Shown here: positions 10,880-22,859 of the stretch, one piece after another
Layout: each line of letters begins with the position of its first letter
How positions within the stretch are numbered: the first letter of the stretch is position 1
NCBI GenBank assembly: GCA_034509755.1
Contig: CM067559.1
Location: forward strand, 35,578,032 to 35,642,031
Length of the DNA: 64,000 nt
Source of the DNA: Anisodus tanguticus
Lineage: Eukaryota; Streptophyta; Magnoliopsida; Solanales; Solanaceae
Reading direction: 5' to 3'
Notes under the pieces: model-generated
The model's input: only the letters and a program-made list of their open reading frames with translations
Told to the model about the DNA's origin: nothing
Database searches by the model: none
Made by a program: the position numbers and the translations under genes

Positions 10880-12145
10880 AATAAGCACGCATTTGGAGTC
10901 ACCTCAGAAAGAAGAGTTGATTGATTTGCTGAAAGAGTATATGGATATCTTCGAGGGTCATACGCCAATATGCCCTGCCTAAGCACAAATATAGTGGTTC
11001 ATAAATTGCCAGTCAATCCTAGTTTCACGCCAGTGAAGCAGAAAATTAAACATTTCAAGCATGAACTGAGCATGCGGATTAAGGATGAGGTCAAAAAATA
11101 GATTGAGTCGGGAGTGGTAGAGGTGACTTCGTAACCCACGTGGTTATCCAACATCATACCAGTACCAAAAAAAGGACGGAAAGATCCGAATCTGTGTTGG
11201 GACCTCAATAGGTACAGTCCTAAGGATAACTTTCAAGTCCCAAATATCCATAGCCTCATTGATAACTGTTCCAAGCTCGAGTTGTAGTCATTCATCGATT
11301 GTTTCGTCGGATACCATCAGATTCTGATGGAAAAGAAAGACACAGAAAAGATAGCTTTCATCACACTATGGGAGTGTATCACTGTCGGGTAATGTCATTC
11401 GGTCTTAAAAATGCTGATGCTACTTATATGAGAGCCATGACCACCATCTTTCATGATATGATTCACCAGGAAATTGAAGTATATGTGAACGACATCATCA
11501 TCAAACCAAAAGAAAGTGTTGATCATATCACGCACTTGCGAAAGTTCTTTGACAGGCTCTGAAAATTTACTATGATGTTAAATCCGACCAAGTGTGCTTT
11601 TGGGGTGTCGCGGAAAGCTGCTTGGGTTCATCGTCAGCCGGAGAGGCATAGAGTTGGATCCGTCAAAAATCAAGGCCATACAAAATTTTCCCCCTATGCA
11701 AACTAAGAAGGAGTTTATGAGTTTCCTGGGAAGGTTGAATTACATTGGTCGTTTCATTGCTCAGTCCACAGTGATCGCTGAGCCCATACTCAAACTCCTA
11801 AAGAAAGATGCACTGACAAAATGGAATGACGGTTGTCAGAAGGCATTTGATACTATCAAAAGGTATCTATCCAATCCGCCTGATTTGGTTTCTCCAAGGC
11901 CGGGGAGTCCCATGCTACTATATTTATATGTATTGGACAATGCTTTCAGATGCGTGTTAGGACAATACGACGAGGACAGAAAGAAAGAACATGACATCTA
12001 CTACTTGGGCAAGAAGTTCAATTCCTGTGAAGGACAATATAATTTGGTAGAAAAGACGTGTTGTGCATTGATGTGGATAGTCCAAAAGCTGAGACACTAT
12101 CTGTCATCCTATACTACCTACTCATCTCCAGAATGGATCCGTTGA
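10880..12145 (+). pseudogene. Element A reverse transcriptase and RNase H remnant
   Basis: RT similarity runs from about 10920 (a DIFAW-like segment) through KDNFQVPNIHSLID near 11220 and MSFGLKNADATY near 11390 to the catalytic box at about 11480, which reads YVND instead of YVDD, so an essential aspartate is lost. RNase H follows from 11594 (KLLGFIVSRRGIELDPSKI, then FLGRLNYIGRFI). The block is split by several frameshifts and in-frame stops (for example near 11100, 11285 and 11562). Clearly inactive. Confidence 0.8.
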
Positions 12146-12329
12146 AATACATCTTCCGCAAGCCTATACCCGTAGAAAAATTGGCCAAATGGTAAATGCT
12201 GCTAAGTGATTTGACATCGTGTATGTGGTTGAGAAAGTTGTGAAAGGGCAAGCACTAGCCGGCTTTCTCACCGAAAGCCTGGTGGACGATGATGCAGAGC
12301 CACTCTGAATATACTTCCCTGATGAAGAG

Positions 12330-12740
12330 GTACTCATGGTAGATAAAGGTGAGGGTGAACCTTATTCAGGCTGGAAAATGTTCTTCGACGGTGCCATTAC
12401 TATTAAGGTTCGAGAATCGGAGCAGTGTTAGTGTCAGAACCAGAGAAACACTATCCCATGGCCGCTAATATCACATTCCAGTGTACAATATCATGGAAGA
12501 ATATGAAGCCTGCATTTTAGGTCTCTGGATGGCGCTGGATAAAGACATAGATGAGTTGCTGGTGATAAATGTCTCGGACCTTCTGATTCACCAGGTACAA
12601 GGAGAATGGACAACAAAGAACACCAAAATCCTGCCATACGTCAACTTTGTCCAAAGATTAAGCAAGAGGTTTAGGAAGATTGTGTTCAAGCACATGCCTA
12701 GAGCGCAGAATTAGTTCACAGATGCTCTCGCTACTATAGC
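12330..12740 (+). pseudogene. Element A second RNase H (aRH) remnant
   Basis: The EEYEACILGLWMALD segment at 12490-12540, followed by VSDLLIHQVQGEW and FKHMPRAQN, matches the extra RNase H domain that Tat-lineage elements carry between the normal RNase H and integrase. The upstream part (WKMFFDGA near 12375) is in a different frame. Confidence 0.7.
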
Positions 12741-12899
12741 TTCTATGAAACAGCATGTAGAAAGCAATCATATCAACCTACTTGAGATAAGTTTGAAGGA
12801 GGAACATGCTTACTATTCTCATGCAGAAGCATAGCCTGACGGCAAACCATGGTAGACTTATCTGAAAGCTTATTTAGGAAAAGGAGAATATCCAAAGGG

Positions 12900-14093
12900 T
12901 ACTATAAGTAATCATAAGAAAACCCTTCGAAGAATGGCTAACAGTTTCTTTCTGAGAAAGGATACGCTCTATAGAAGGACACCAGATCTTGGGTTGCTCA
13001 AATGTGTGGATGTAGCAGAGGCTACCAAGCTATTAGAAGAAGTGCACGTCGGGGCCTGTGGACCTCATATGAATGGATTCGTCTTGGCAAAGAAGATCTT
13101 ATGAACTGATTAGTACTAGATGACTATAGAGACCCACTGCGCCAAATTTGTGTAAAGATGTCACCAATACCAGATACATGGAGATTTGATCTGAGTCCCA
13201 CCAAACGAGCTCAATGCCATGAGTTCACCTTGGTCATTCATTGCTTGGGCATAGACGTCATCGGACCAATTGAGCTAGCAACATCTAATGGATATCATTT
13301 TATCCTAGTTGCCATAGATTATTTCACCAAATAGGTCGAGGCTACCTCACACAAGTCAGTGATCAAGAAAGTGGTTGCCGATTTTGTAAAGAACAACATC
13401 ATCTGTCGATTCATCTTTTTGGAGTCTATTATCACTGATTGTGCAAATTTGAACAGTCACCTGATGAAGGATATTTGTGACCAATTCTGTATAACTCATC
13501 GGAATTCCACGACATACAGGCTGCAAATGAATGGAGTCGTAGAAGTCAGCAACAAGAATATCAAGAGGATACTATGAAAGATGATGGATAACTACATAGG
13601 TTGGTATGAACAGTTTCCCTACGCATTGCTTGGGTACAAAACGATAACCAAAAACTTTGATCGGAGCAATGCCATACTTGCTTGTTTACGACATAGAAGT
13701 AGTCATCCCGGCCGAGGTCGATATACAATCACTCAGAATAATCCAGGAAGCAGAATTGGACAACGCAAAATGGGTACGAAAAATATATGAGCAGTTGGCT
13801 CTAATTGAAGAGAAAGAATGATCTCCGTATGTCATATCCAGCTATATTAACAAAGAGTGACCCAAGCCTTCAATAAAAGGATCATGATACGACATTTCCA
13901 ATTGGGACAATTGGTACTCAAAAGGGTATTTCCACACCAAGATGAATACAAAGGAAAGTTCGTGCCAAATTGGCAAGGTCCATACATGGTTAGCAAAGTA
14001 CTCTCCGGAGGAGTAGTGATCTTAGCTGAAATGGATGGTCAAGAGTGTCCCAAAGCCATCAACTCCGATGTAATCAAGAGATATTATGCTTAA
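12900..14093 (+). pseudogene. Element A integrase remnant
   Basis: An LRKDTLYRRTPD start near 12953, an incomplete zinc-binding region around 13040-13190, the first catalytic Asp in IDVIGPI near 13255, the second in a degraded ITDCANLNS segment (normally ITDNG) at about 13430, and the Glu in NGVVEVSNKNIKRIL near 13535. The C-terminal part (GQLVLKRVFPHQDEYKGKFVPNWQGPY) is open at 13857-14093 and ends the coding region. Stops near 13100, 13135 and 13335 disrupt it. Confidence 0.8.
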
Positions 14094-14439
14094 GATTATG
14101 TTTTCAATTTTTAATCGAATTTCTTTACTTGTAATCACTGCATCAAGACCTATCTCTTACGGTAGAGATACGTAATGTAACCCTTGTCGGGTTTTGGTCT
14201 TTTTCTTGTAATAGAAAGAAAATCCAACTGGCATTTCCTTTAACATGAACTACGCGATGACCTGATTTTTCCAAGGAGGGATACATAAGCATTCCATTTA
14301 GGACTCGGTCACATTATCATAAAAAATCAATAATGTTTTACTCAAAACTACGTCCGACCTGATTCGTACTGCGACAGGATATGTAGGCTCTCTCTAAGCT
14401 CGGTCACACCAATAGAAAACCCAAAGAAACCCTTAGGAA

Positions 14440-14725
14440 GCCACAAGGCAGAATTTTTAAGATTCTCAAAAATTCCTAAATTCAGAATCAACGCTAGGTA
14501 ATCGTCAACACATTTTTCAACTAGAGTAGAACTTTTTAGAGGATCTCAGAAAATTCCTTTCAACAAGGTTCAGGGGATGTCAACTGGTAGAGATTTCACA
14601 GTGTGGTAGAATTTTCGAGAGGGTCTTGAAAATTCCTCCGTCATGAGCCGACGTGAGAGTTCGATAGTACGAACTTCAGACTGAGGCAGAATTTTTAAGG
14701 AGATCTCAAAAATTCCACAAGGGCA
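14440..14725 (+). repeat. About 80-bp repeats, four copies
   Basis: A GCAGAATTTTTAAGRxxCTCAAAAATTCC core recurs at about 14450, 14527, 14607 and 14687, with diverged spacers between the cores. Confidence 0.7.
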
Positions 14726-15124
14726 AAGCCAAGACATGACATCGCAAAAGCCAGAGGAAGAGTCTTGCTCAAAATGTGCATGTCATGACATTAATTTAAG
14801 AACTTTCGAAAATACTCCTTTATCTTTTCTGATCAACATGTTTTAAACTAATATTGATAATAAAAAAGATTTTACTATACTCCTAAAAAAACAACATCAC
14901 TTTATGCTACTGAGTTAGAAGCCAGGAAGGAGCAAATACCATAATCCGATTAAGGGAGAGCGGACAAATCAATGACACGAGCTAACCTCATTTAAAATTA
15001 ACAAATTTTATGTGGATGCAGGTTCAGATATGCCGCAAGAAGGGTGGAAACCTATTTCACTAACTCGTTTATTCATAATCTCAAGTAGGGAAAAACCAAT
15101 AGACTATGAGGATCTCCAATTCGG

Positions 15125-15500
15125 CAAAGCGCCGCAAGGGCGGCACAATCTAGCTGAGAATTCTACAAAGGACAAAGTGCCACAAGGGCAGTGTAATCCA
15201 ACCGAGAGGGCTACAAAGGACAAAGTGCCATAAGAGCGGCACGATCAACCAAAGGGCAATCTGATTGAGAGAGGTCACAACCAACAAACGAATGAAATGG
15301 CAATCTGACCGAGAGGGTCACATCCAATAAATGAATGAAATGGCGATCTGACCGAGAGAGTCACAACCAACAAACGGACTAAATGGCAATATGACTGAGA
15401 GGGTCACAACCAACAGACGAATGAAATATCCATCTGACCGAGAGGGCCATAGACAATAAATGGATAAAATGGAAATCGGACCAAGAGGGTCACAACTGAA
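15125..15500 (+). repeat. Tandem repeats of about 53 bp, then about 44 bp
   Basis: First, two to three copies of a unit of about 53 bp with AAAGTGCCACAAGGGCRG (15125-15238). Then about five to six copies of a unit of about 44 bp with AAATGGCAATCTGACCGAGAG and GGTCACAACCAA (15250-15500). Both units share the GAGAGGG core with the next array, so they appear to be derived from each other. Confidence 0.75.
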
Positions 15501-15539
15501 ACAAAAGACGAAAGAAAGACAACTTAGCGAAGAGGGTCA

Positions 15540-15960
15540 TATTTTTCATTTGCATGCCAAGAGGATCATTCATACAAACATTGCTGAGAGGGTCATTCAT
15601 ACAAACATTTTTTAGAGGGACATTCAAAACAAAAATGATGAGAGGGCCATTCATTTCAACAAAAATTGCTGAGAGGGCCATTAATTTAAACAAAATACCG
15701 AGAGGACCATTCACTCAAACAAAAATTACCAAGAGGGACATTCATTCATATAAAATACAGTGAGGGTCGTTCATTCAGACAAAATACAATGAGGGTCATT
15801 CATTCAAACAAAAATGCCGTGAGGGCCATTCATTCAAACAAAAATGTCGAGAGGGTAAATTCATTTAAACAAAAATGTCGAGAGGGTCATTCATTTAAAC
15901 AAAAATGTCGAGAGGGTTATCCATTCAAATAAAATGTTGAGAGGGCCACTCATTCACGAC
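15540..15960 (+). repeat. About 31-bp minisatellite array, around 14 units
   Basis: The unit is close to GAGAGGGTCATTCATTCAAA followed by CAAAAATGYC. Units near 15800-15930 are the most alike, which suggests recent local expansion. They diverge towards the left edge. Confidence 0.85.
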
Positions 15961-16618
15961 AAAGTATGAGGGAGTCATCTTTCATACTCTCAGAAAAAGT
16001 ATGAGCCAAGCAGTGTCGAGAGGACACCCGCTCAAAATACATCCGAAGAAGTGTAACGAAAATCCCCCTCCACAATGTTACCAAGCAAATGGAGAACAAA
16101 TTTTGAGCTGCTAAGAGTGTAAGCCAGTCAAACCAAATCCAGACGTGCACAGAACAAACGTGGAACTTTTTCTTGCACAACAGGTCGAGACAGGGTGCCA
16201 CAAGAGTCAAGCTTTCTGGACAAGATTCGGAAGCTACTCCATACCGCGCTTGGGAATACTAATTTGTACTTTTTATGTCTAAGGTACTCCCCCATAAAGG
16301 ACAACCTCTTCGATCCGACTGAGTCAAACTACAAATGACCTAATTCCCAAAACCGGAGAAGACAGACTCAATACCAGAGAATTGATCACATTCCAACAAG
16401 AGTCATTTTCTAAGATTTACTTTATTTAGTCCTCATTGAGTTGAACTACAAGTGGCCTGAGTTCTCATGCAGCCTGAGATATGTAGAAAACCCAAAAACC
16501 AGGGTTCGACCATAATTCTAAAACTTTATGCAAAAGTCGAGAGGCATTTTGATTTGGTCGATCAAAAATCAGGTTTGTCAAATTTCGTTGCTCAGGGATG
16601 GTCCCGCCATCCCCGAAC

Positions 16619-16632
16619 AATGAAGGGGCAGT
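16619..16632 (+). other. Element A polypurine tract
   Basis: AATGAAGGGGCAGT directly precedes the TGTTGACA start of the 3' LTR, the position and type of sequence expected for the plus-strand primer. Confidence 0.75.
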
Positions 16633-18331
16633 TGTTGACAACTAAATTTTATCCTCCAATACTTTTATTTAATTATTCAAAGTTCCAGAGTCATGAACGG
16701 AGTGAAATCTGCATTTTACGAGACAAAAATAATTTCACAAAACTTATCCTGGTGATATTTTGCCATTTATTTGGTGAATTATCATTAAGTATATTGTTGT
16801 ATATCATTTACATATTTTTAAATATATTTTATCAATTTTATAAATTAATGAGGATAAATATCTTATTAATTATCTAAATTAATCAACATTTTACTCCATA
16901 AATTTAAGGAAATTGATTAATTAAACAGAGTGTCAAATAGCATCTCAAATTTTATTTCTCAAATTGATTTCAATATATATTTTTATGGCTTTTATTTAAA
17001 ACTTATTTCAATTTTAACCTCATTGATTAAAAATTTGGTCATTTCGGCCACATTTGAAGTCAAAATTTTCATTTCTTAAATTACCTCATGGCCACATTTG
17101 TAAAATCTATCCAAACCATACCCAACCCTTTTATTACCCTCATTTGGGCCATTTTTATTTTTTACTATTGTGTGTTAATAGGGGTTATTTCCCTTTCCCT
17201 TTTTATTTGTTACGATTTGCCCTTTGAGGGCAAACCCTAGCGCCTCCAACATCCTTTCTTTGCCAACTGCATCCGCTATTTATGGCAAGGTTGCAATGTA
17301 CATCTTGCTTTCTCAGTGTTCATGTGGTCATTTCAGGCAAGAGTCTTAATGACTCTTGTTTCCCTCTATTTATCTCCGCCAGCGTGCCACAACCTCAGAA
17401 GTAAGCCCTCCCCCTCTCTCTCTCTTTCTGTGAAGCAAGGACGGCTCTTAATGAGTTTTATCCTCTTCAAGCTCGCATTTGATTGGATCTTTTTGAATCT
17501 CAATGGATAAAGGACCAAATGCCCTTCATTTTTATCCCATATTGATAGAAAACCCGATTCTGAGCCTCTTGGGGTCTAATAAAAGGAACACTTGGCTTCA
17601 TTGTTATATAGTTCGAACATTGATTTTTATTGTCATATTCTAGCAAACCCTAATAATTTTGAAACATAGGGATTCAAGGCCTTTGTCGAAACCATAGCCT
17701 TCAATAAGTTTAGGGAAAGTCATATTTAAACCCCTTTTCTTTTCTTTTTCTTGGTGGTCTGAGCTCGAGAGTTGTTGGAGGAGGTTTTCCGCTGCGAATC
17801 ACGAATACGGCTGTGCATCAAGAAGGTAAGCCTGAATTCCTCTTGAATTCTACTTTATTTTAAGTGTTGTGTGTGTTGTTAACTTTTTTTTTAAATGCCT
17901 AATTTCAAGTATGATAGTCTGTTTTGATTTAATTAGTGATATGTAGGTGTCATATTCTAGATTAATATGTGTGATCTTGTATGGGTTAAGTGTAAGTGAT
18001 AATGAATCTCTCATGATGATCTGATATGAATGAATTTCTAGGTTATCCATGTTTAATATAGTATATTTAGATGCTTACTAGATTATGACTATGATTAATG
18101 ATTAATTATGTGTACTTTGCTTAATGATTACACTTGTGTCTGAGATATTTAGATTGTTGCTTAAGGTCTCATAATATGTATATGATGTGGTATTGTTTGA
18201 TTGAGACCTTGTTTAACTTCAATTTTGGTATATTCTACTCTTAGAAGGGTTATAATGTATTTAGTGATATACTGTAGGATATTTGACTTGTTGAGTTATC
18301 CAGTTAAGATCAGATGTGATGATAAGGTCTA
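16633..18331 (+). repeat. Element A 3' LTR, truncated
   Basis: Aligns to 3318-5165, minus the SINE. In the first part (to about 17820) the two LTRs differ at well over 10% of positions with several indels. From the GTAAGC at about 17826 onward they are nearly identical for about 300 bases. The match stops at GATAAGGTCT (about 18331), immediately before the solo LTR's TSD. Confidence 0.85.
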
Positions 18332-18336
18332 TTAAT

Positions 18337-20681
18337 GTCACGACCCAAATCGGAGGGCCGCGACGGGCACTCGGACCCTACCCGTCGGGCACCACAAATA
18401 CATTTTATCCTTAATCATATCTAAACACGGGCAGAGTCGTGGTAGATTAAATTAAGTTTCAACCCAAAAGTCCCAATTTACACATTTATATACCAGGGCC
18501 AACGAGGCCATACACGACAACTAACCACATGACACCTATCTACAAGCCTCTACAGAGAAGAACATACCACGACCAAATCACGACTCCGAAACAAATAGAG
18601 TGCTCTAGACACCAGTTGAACCAGCAACCTACTAGTGTGAACCGTCACCCTCTCAATGTGAACCTGTGGGCATAAAACGCAGCGACCTCGGCAAAAGGGA
18701 CGTCAGTACGACTGATGTACTGAGTATGTCAGGCATAAGAAATAACATAGCAGAGACACATCATAGTCTGAAACAGAAACAACTGAACATCAGTAAATGC
18801 CTCTGAGGACCCTAATACACATGCCTAAATGTTATGCACAATGCAGTATACATATACATCAGCCTCTTCGGGCATCTTCCTTACCATAATAGCCTCTGCG
18901 GGCATCATACCATATAATGATTAATGTGTATGAGCAATGCAAATGCGGTATACTAATGTCCACGCAGGAATCCTCCCACAACCGCCTCTGTGGGCATCAT
19001 GTTATATCGCCACACAAGGGCATCACATCATATTGGCCTCTTCGGGCTCTTTTTTTTGTGATAGTCTGTACCAGCTGCAGGTGGTGTGCGTATATAACAC
19101 ATTTTTCTCTTTCCCCAATCCCATACATATATATGTAATATTTATCATATAGTAATGTGCATAGCACAAGTGGTCTAGGGTAACATATGAATGCAATGCC
19201 AATGAAATGCATGAATAGTAATAAACATTCGGAGCGACATAATATCCTTTACACCTTTGGTTAACATTAGGAACATCAACATCCTTTCTGGTGTGCCTTA
19301 ATAAGGTCTTAGAAATGTAGTTGGACATTCTTTCAACATATGAGTCAATAACTTGATTATTCCTACCTACTAAGAGTAAAATAATTTATGTAGCAATACG
19401 ATGGTTATGCTTCGCACACAGAATTATGCCAAAAGAACGAAAGAGCCTTGCATACCTTGTTGTCGAAATTATCTAAGTTCTGCGGGTCCTTGTAAGCTTT
19501 ATGAACGATTATCTACATCATATGGATGATTTAAATCATATTAGACTCAAAATATTAGAAACAGATCCATAGAGACATTCTAGCGAAATACCTTGAACGC
19601 GTAGAACATATATTCCTTCTATATCGAAATCTACACATGTAGCGAAACACCCACTCCTCTTAATCCTTCTTTTACTGCTAAAGTCTCCAAAACATTACAA
19701 TAATTTTTATATGCAACCCAGTAACTTACAATTACAGCAGTCCCGACAACACCTAACCCAAACTTAATATTTTCGACAATCGTCCTAGAACTAGTAGCAA
19801 GAGTCGAATTCTGAAATTGTACAAACTTTTAAGAACAAGGAAGGTTACCTTTTTTAAGCGTAGTGACGAGCGTCGTCGGAAAATCTTTCACCCCAATCAG
19901 CTCCCAATAAACAGAAATAGAACCAAAAATTGATTCGCACCAGAATCCTTTCGCATTCAATGTTCTTGTTTATCTTCTGAGTTTCTAGGCTTGTTTAAGG
20001 CTTCGGTTATACTGGAATTAAGGCCTAGAACACCCTGAATTTCCCCTTTTTTGTCTATGCAAAAGCTTACGGAAATCCCCCAAATTCTACCGAAAATTTC
20101 CAGAGAACCCACCAACCGAGATTCCCTTTTTCAGATGGAAGTGTGACAATCTTTTCTATGGGAGGATTTCTTCAGGAGTGTTAAGGATTGAAGGGGCTTA
20201 AAGAACTGAAGGATTTGGATTGTGGAGAAAAGAGAATCGGTCGAAGGCCTTGAAGCTGCCAGCGACCCTTTTCTCTAATGATGTCATTGCACCGCTGCAT
20301 TATTAGATTACACGTATAAATCTCCACTATAAATTGTCTCCCCAATTATAATTAATTAATCCCACAATTAATTAATCATACACACAATTAAATCCCCGAT
20401 TTCAATCCACTTAAATCCCGGCGACTTATAAAATCTTCTCATACCTAATGTCATAATTCCAGTAATATGACACTAGTCCATAACCTCTTCGGGGACACAC
20501 AATTATTATTATTACTCCCCGTCGATGCACTTATTAAATCCAAAATTATTTCGGGACAACGTCCTTTTATATACTAATTTTCTTATTAGTATATGTAAGT
20601 ACAACATAAACTTCTCGGGGTCCGGTCTACTTGCCTATGTTTATGCATTCAACCGTTACCCGAAAATACGAGGTGTTACAA
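18337..20681 (-). mobile_element. Solo LTR of a gypsy element with ATTAA TSD
   Basis: The plus strand begins TGTCACGACC and ends GTGTTACA; in LTR orientation it is TGTAACACC...GTCGTGACA with TG/CA ends. The perfect direct repeats ATTAA at 18332-18336 and 20682-20686 flank it, and no internal retrotransposon DNA is present, so it is the product of LTR-LTR recombination. It has no coding content; the ORFs around 18917-19328 are chance. Confidence 0.85.
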
Positions 20682-20686
20682 TTAAG

Positions 20687-22670
20687 TGATTCCGCCCCAG
20701 CAAACCATTTTTTGTTGAAGCGAGATGTGGAATCGATGTTCAGTCGGTCTTTTAAAAGCTCTAAAAATGATCCCATTTCCCAAAAACCTACATTTTGGGA
20801 TTCGAGCTGTTTGAGAGGGGGAATTCTTGATGTGTGAGCTTGGGTTCTTCTTGGGGGTAAATTTTTCACCTTTTTTAATTATGTTTCTTATTTTAAGGTC
20901 CTTAATCTTGGTATAGATTATAATTTGTGGGAAATTCTAGGGTTTAGAATTGGGTCTTTTTGATAAATCTTGTAATTGAGGGTTCAATTTGGGTTAGTTT
21001 TCCAATTAGCTTAAAGTATGACTACTTAGTATGTAATTATGTTTTTTGAGTACTAATGTTCGGATTTTGGCATCGTGGGCTTGAGGTTGGTTTTAGGTGT
21101 CTATTGGTATGTTAAGGACTAAGTCCTTGTATGCGTTTTAGCTTAATTATTAACGTACAATCTATGCATGTTAGACTACGATTACTACGAGGCACTCTGA
21201 AAGGGCAAGGCGTACATAGAGAGTTGACCGTTCGTGGATCCTGCTCGACTTTGAGGTAGGCTACGGTTTCTATTTTGTGGACTTCGATAGAAGCATGTAG
21301 TAGTTATAAATGTTGAGGGTATTGGGCTTGTTTGGGGGTCCTATCTTTGCGGTTGTGATGGACGCTTGGGTGGGTACCGATGTTGAACTATGATGATGGG
21401 TGATTTAAGAAATTAGCCTTAAGCTGATTTCAACTGGTGTTGTTTGGGCTTATCGCCATTGTTGATATTCCTGTGTTTACTCATCATAAATGCTTTCGAT
21501 ATGATATCCTGACTTACGTGGATTATTTGTTAATGACTTCTTGAAAGCATGTGATATTCATCTCTACACTTTATTACATCTCATACATTTTGATTACTTA
21601 CTTTCTATTGTCATTTGCATTCATACACTCATGGTTCTGGTGATATTGAAATGCGAGTGGTATGGAAATATTATGGGTCCAATTAGACCAGAAAGGTAAG
21701 TTGTTATATGAGATGGTTGGACACACTGAGATGATGGTATGCGGAGGACCGGGTTGCACGCCTGCAACAAATGATATTACAGCCAAGAGCTGGGATCTAT
21801 TGAGAAATTCTGGATAAGTATATGGACTTTGTGGGTCCCACATAGGTATGCAGTTCATAGAATTTAAATGTTTGTATACTGGAGATGACATGTACCTGGC
21901 ATATTCATTGTATTCATATCATACATATATTATCATTGATTACTTGTTGATTGGAAAGGTTTATGAGATTTGGATGACTTTTTGATAAAACATCATAGCT
22001 AATTGATCAAATGATTCTTGGTTATTGAACTCTTCAGTCAATGTGGTGAACCCTTATATAACAAAGTGACTTGTTTGATTCAGTGAACTATTATGTGGAC
22101 AAGGTGACTTATGTGATTTATGAAACTTTTTAGTATAGGATTTCTTGCAAGTTAACTTGATATTTATCTCTATTACGTATCTTCCATCGTTTTCGATCTA
22201 TGATGCCTATGGGGGTATGTTGTGTACTCATACTACACTTGATGCATTTGTTTAGATGTAAATACAGCGCATTGCACTAGTTCAGGAATACGTGACTGAG
22301 TCTAAGCCGTCGAATTCCCAATATTGAGGGTGAGGATGCTACCTTTCAGCATGCCCTGGATGCCCGAATCTCATTCCTGTCTTTTATTTATCCGAGAGAC
22401 ATATTCAGATATTTTTAAACATTTAGCCTATGTTATTCTTTTATCAGACTTGTATTTGACTTCGAGCTCTTGTATTGTTGACCATATTTTGGGGAGTTGC
22501 ATTTCTATATTCAGACTTATTTCTGCTTTTATATTATTATCAGACAATTTTATTAAGTATCTTGTTATTTCCGCATTTTTACTTTATTGTGTTGGTTAAT
22601 TGGGAAGTGGTTTGCCTATCGGTGGGAACAGCGTAGGTGCCACCACAATTCCTTAAAAGGGGTCGTGACA
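20687..22670 (+). repeat. Element B 5' LTR, 5'-truncated
   Basis: It ends GGGTCGTGACA directly before the primer binding site. The beginning (TGTAATGACC, seen in the 3' LTR at 29433) is missing. Only the LTR's inner and 3' parts survive here, while the 3' LTR retains only its 5' part, so the pair cannot be aligned for dating. The ORFs at 21598-21891 and 22324-22599 look fortuitous. Confidence 0.75.
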
Positions 22671-22674
22671 AAGT

Positions 22675-22686
22675 TAGTATCAGAGC
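22675..22686 (+). other. Element B primer binding site
   Basis: TAGTATCAGAGC lies four bases after the LTR end. It is one mismatch from TGGTATCAGAGC, the usual initiator-tRNA-Met site of plant retrotransposons. Confidence 0.8.
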
Positions 22687-22859
22687 TTTAGGTAAAATGT
22701 CTTAAATATAAGAGCAATGTCTAGTAGAGTCATGTGTATTGGTGCGGAGATGTGTGTACTTATCTTCGAGAGGCTATGAGACATTTAGGAAACTTCACTT
22801 TCTTCATTCCTTTCGTGCTAAGGCTAATCAAATTAGTATATGACCTTTGTTTCCTATTC

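Larger units (their letters stand above)
14094..16632 (+). other. Element A long 3' non-coding region
   Basis: About 2.5 kb between integrase and the polypurine tract, without conserved coding sequence. It is built largely of four successive families of tandem repeats (listed separately). Such variable repeat-bearing 3' regions are established for Ogre/Tat elements. The ORFs at 15012-15233, 15554-15763 and 16467-16877 are by-products of the repeats. Confidence 0.7.
3318..18331 (+). mobile_element. Element A: Tat/Ogre-type Ty3/gypsy retrotransposon, decayed
   Basis: The direct repeats starting TGTTGACA at 3318 and 16633 are its LTRs. Between them, in order on the plus strand, are remnants of gag, aspartic protease, a G-patch-like segment, reverse transcriptase, RNase H, a second (plant-aRH-type) RNase H, integrase, and a long repeat-rich non-coding region ending in a polypurine tract. 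This domain order, the G-patch segment, the second RNase H and the long 3' region are established traits of the Tat/Ogre lineage. Every coding block carries stops or frameshifts, so the copy is dead. The 3' LTR stops at about 18331, where it joins element B DNA. The 5' end of gag is missing. Confidence 0.85.

Noticed and set aside
15540..15960. Possible CRISPR-like array of about 31-bp units
   Set aside because: Units are contiguous without unique spacers, in a plant retrotransposon 3' region. It is a minisatellite.
16467..16877. 136-codon open frame
   Set aside because: It runs across the polypurine tract and into the 3' LTR of element A, with no similarity to a known protein. Chance ORF.
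18917..19328. Overlapping ORFs on both strands within the solo LTR
   Set aside because: No codon-level conservation or known domain; LTR interior is non-coding.
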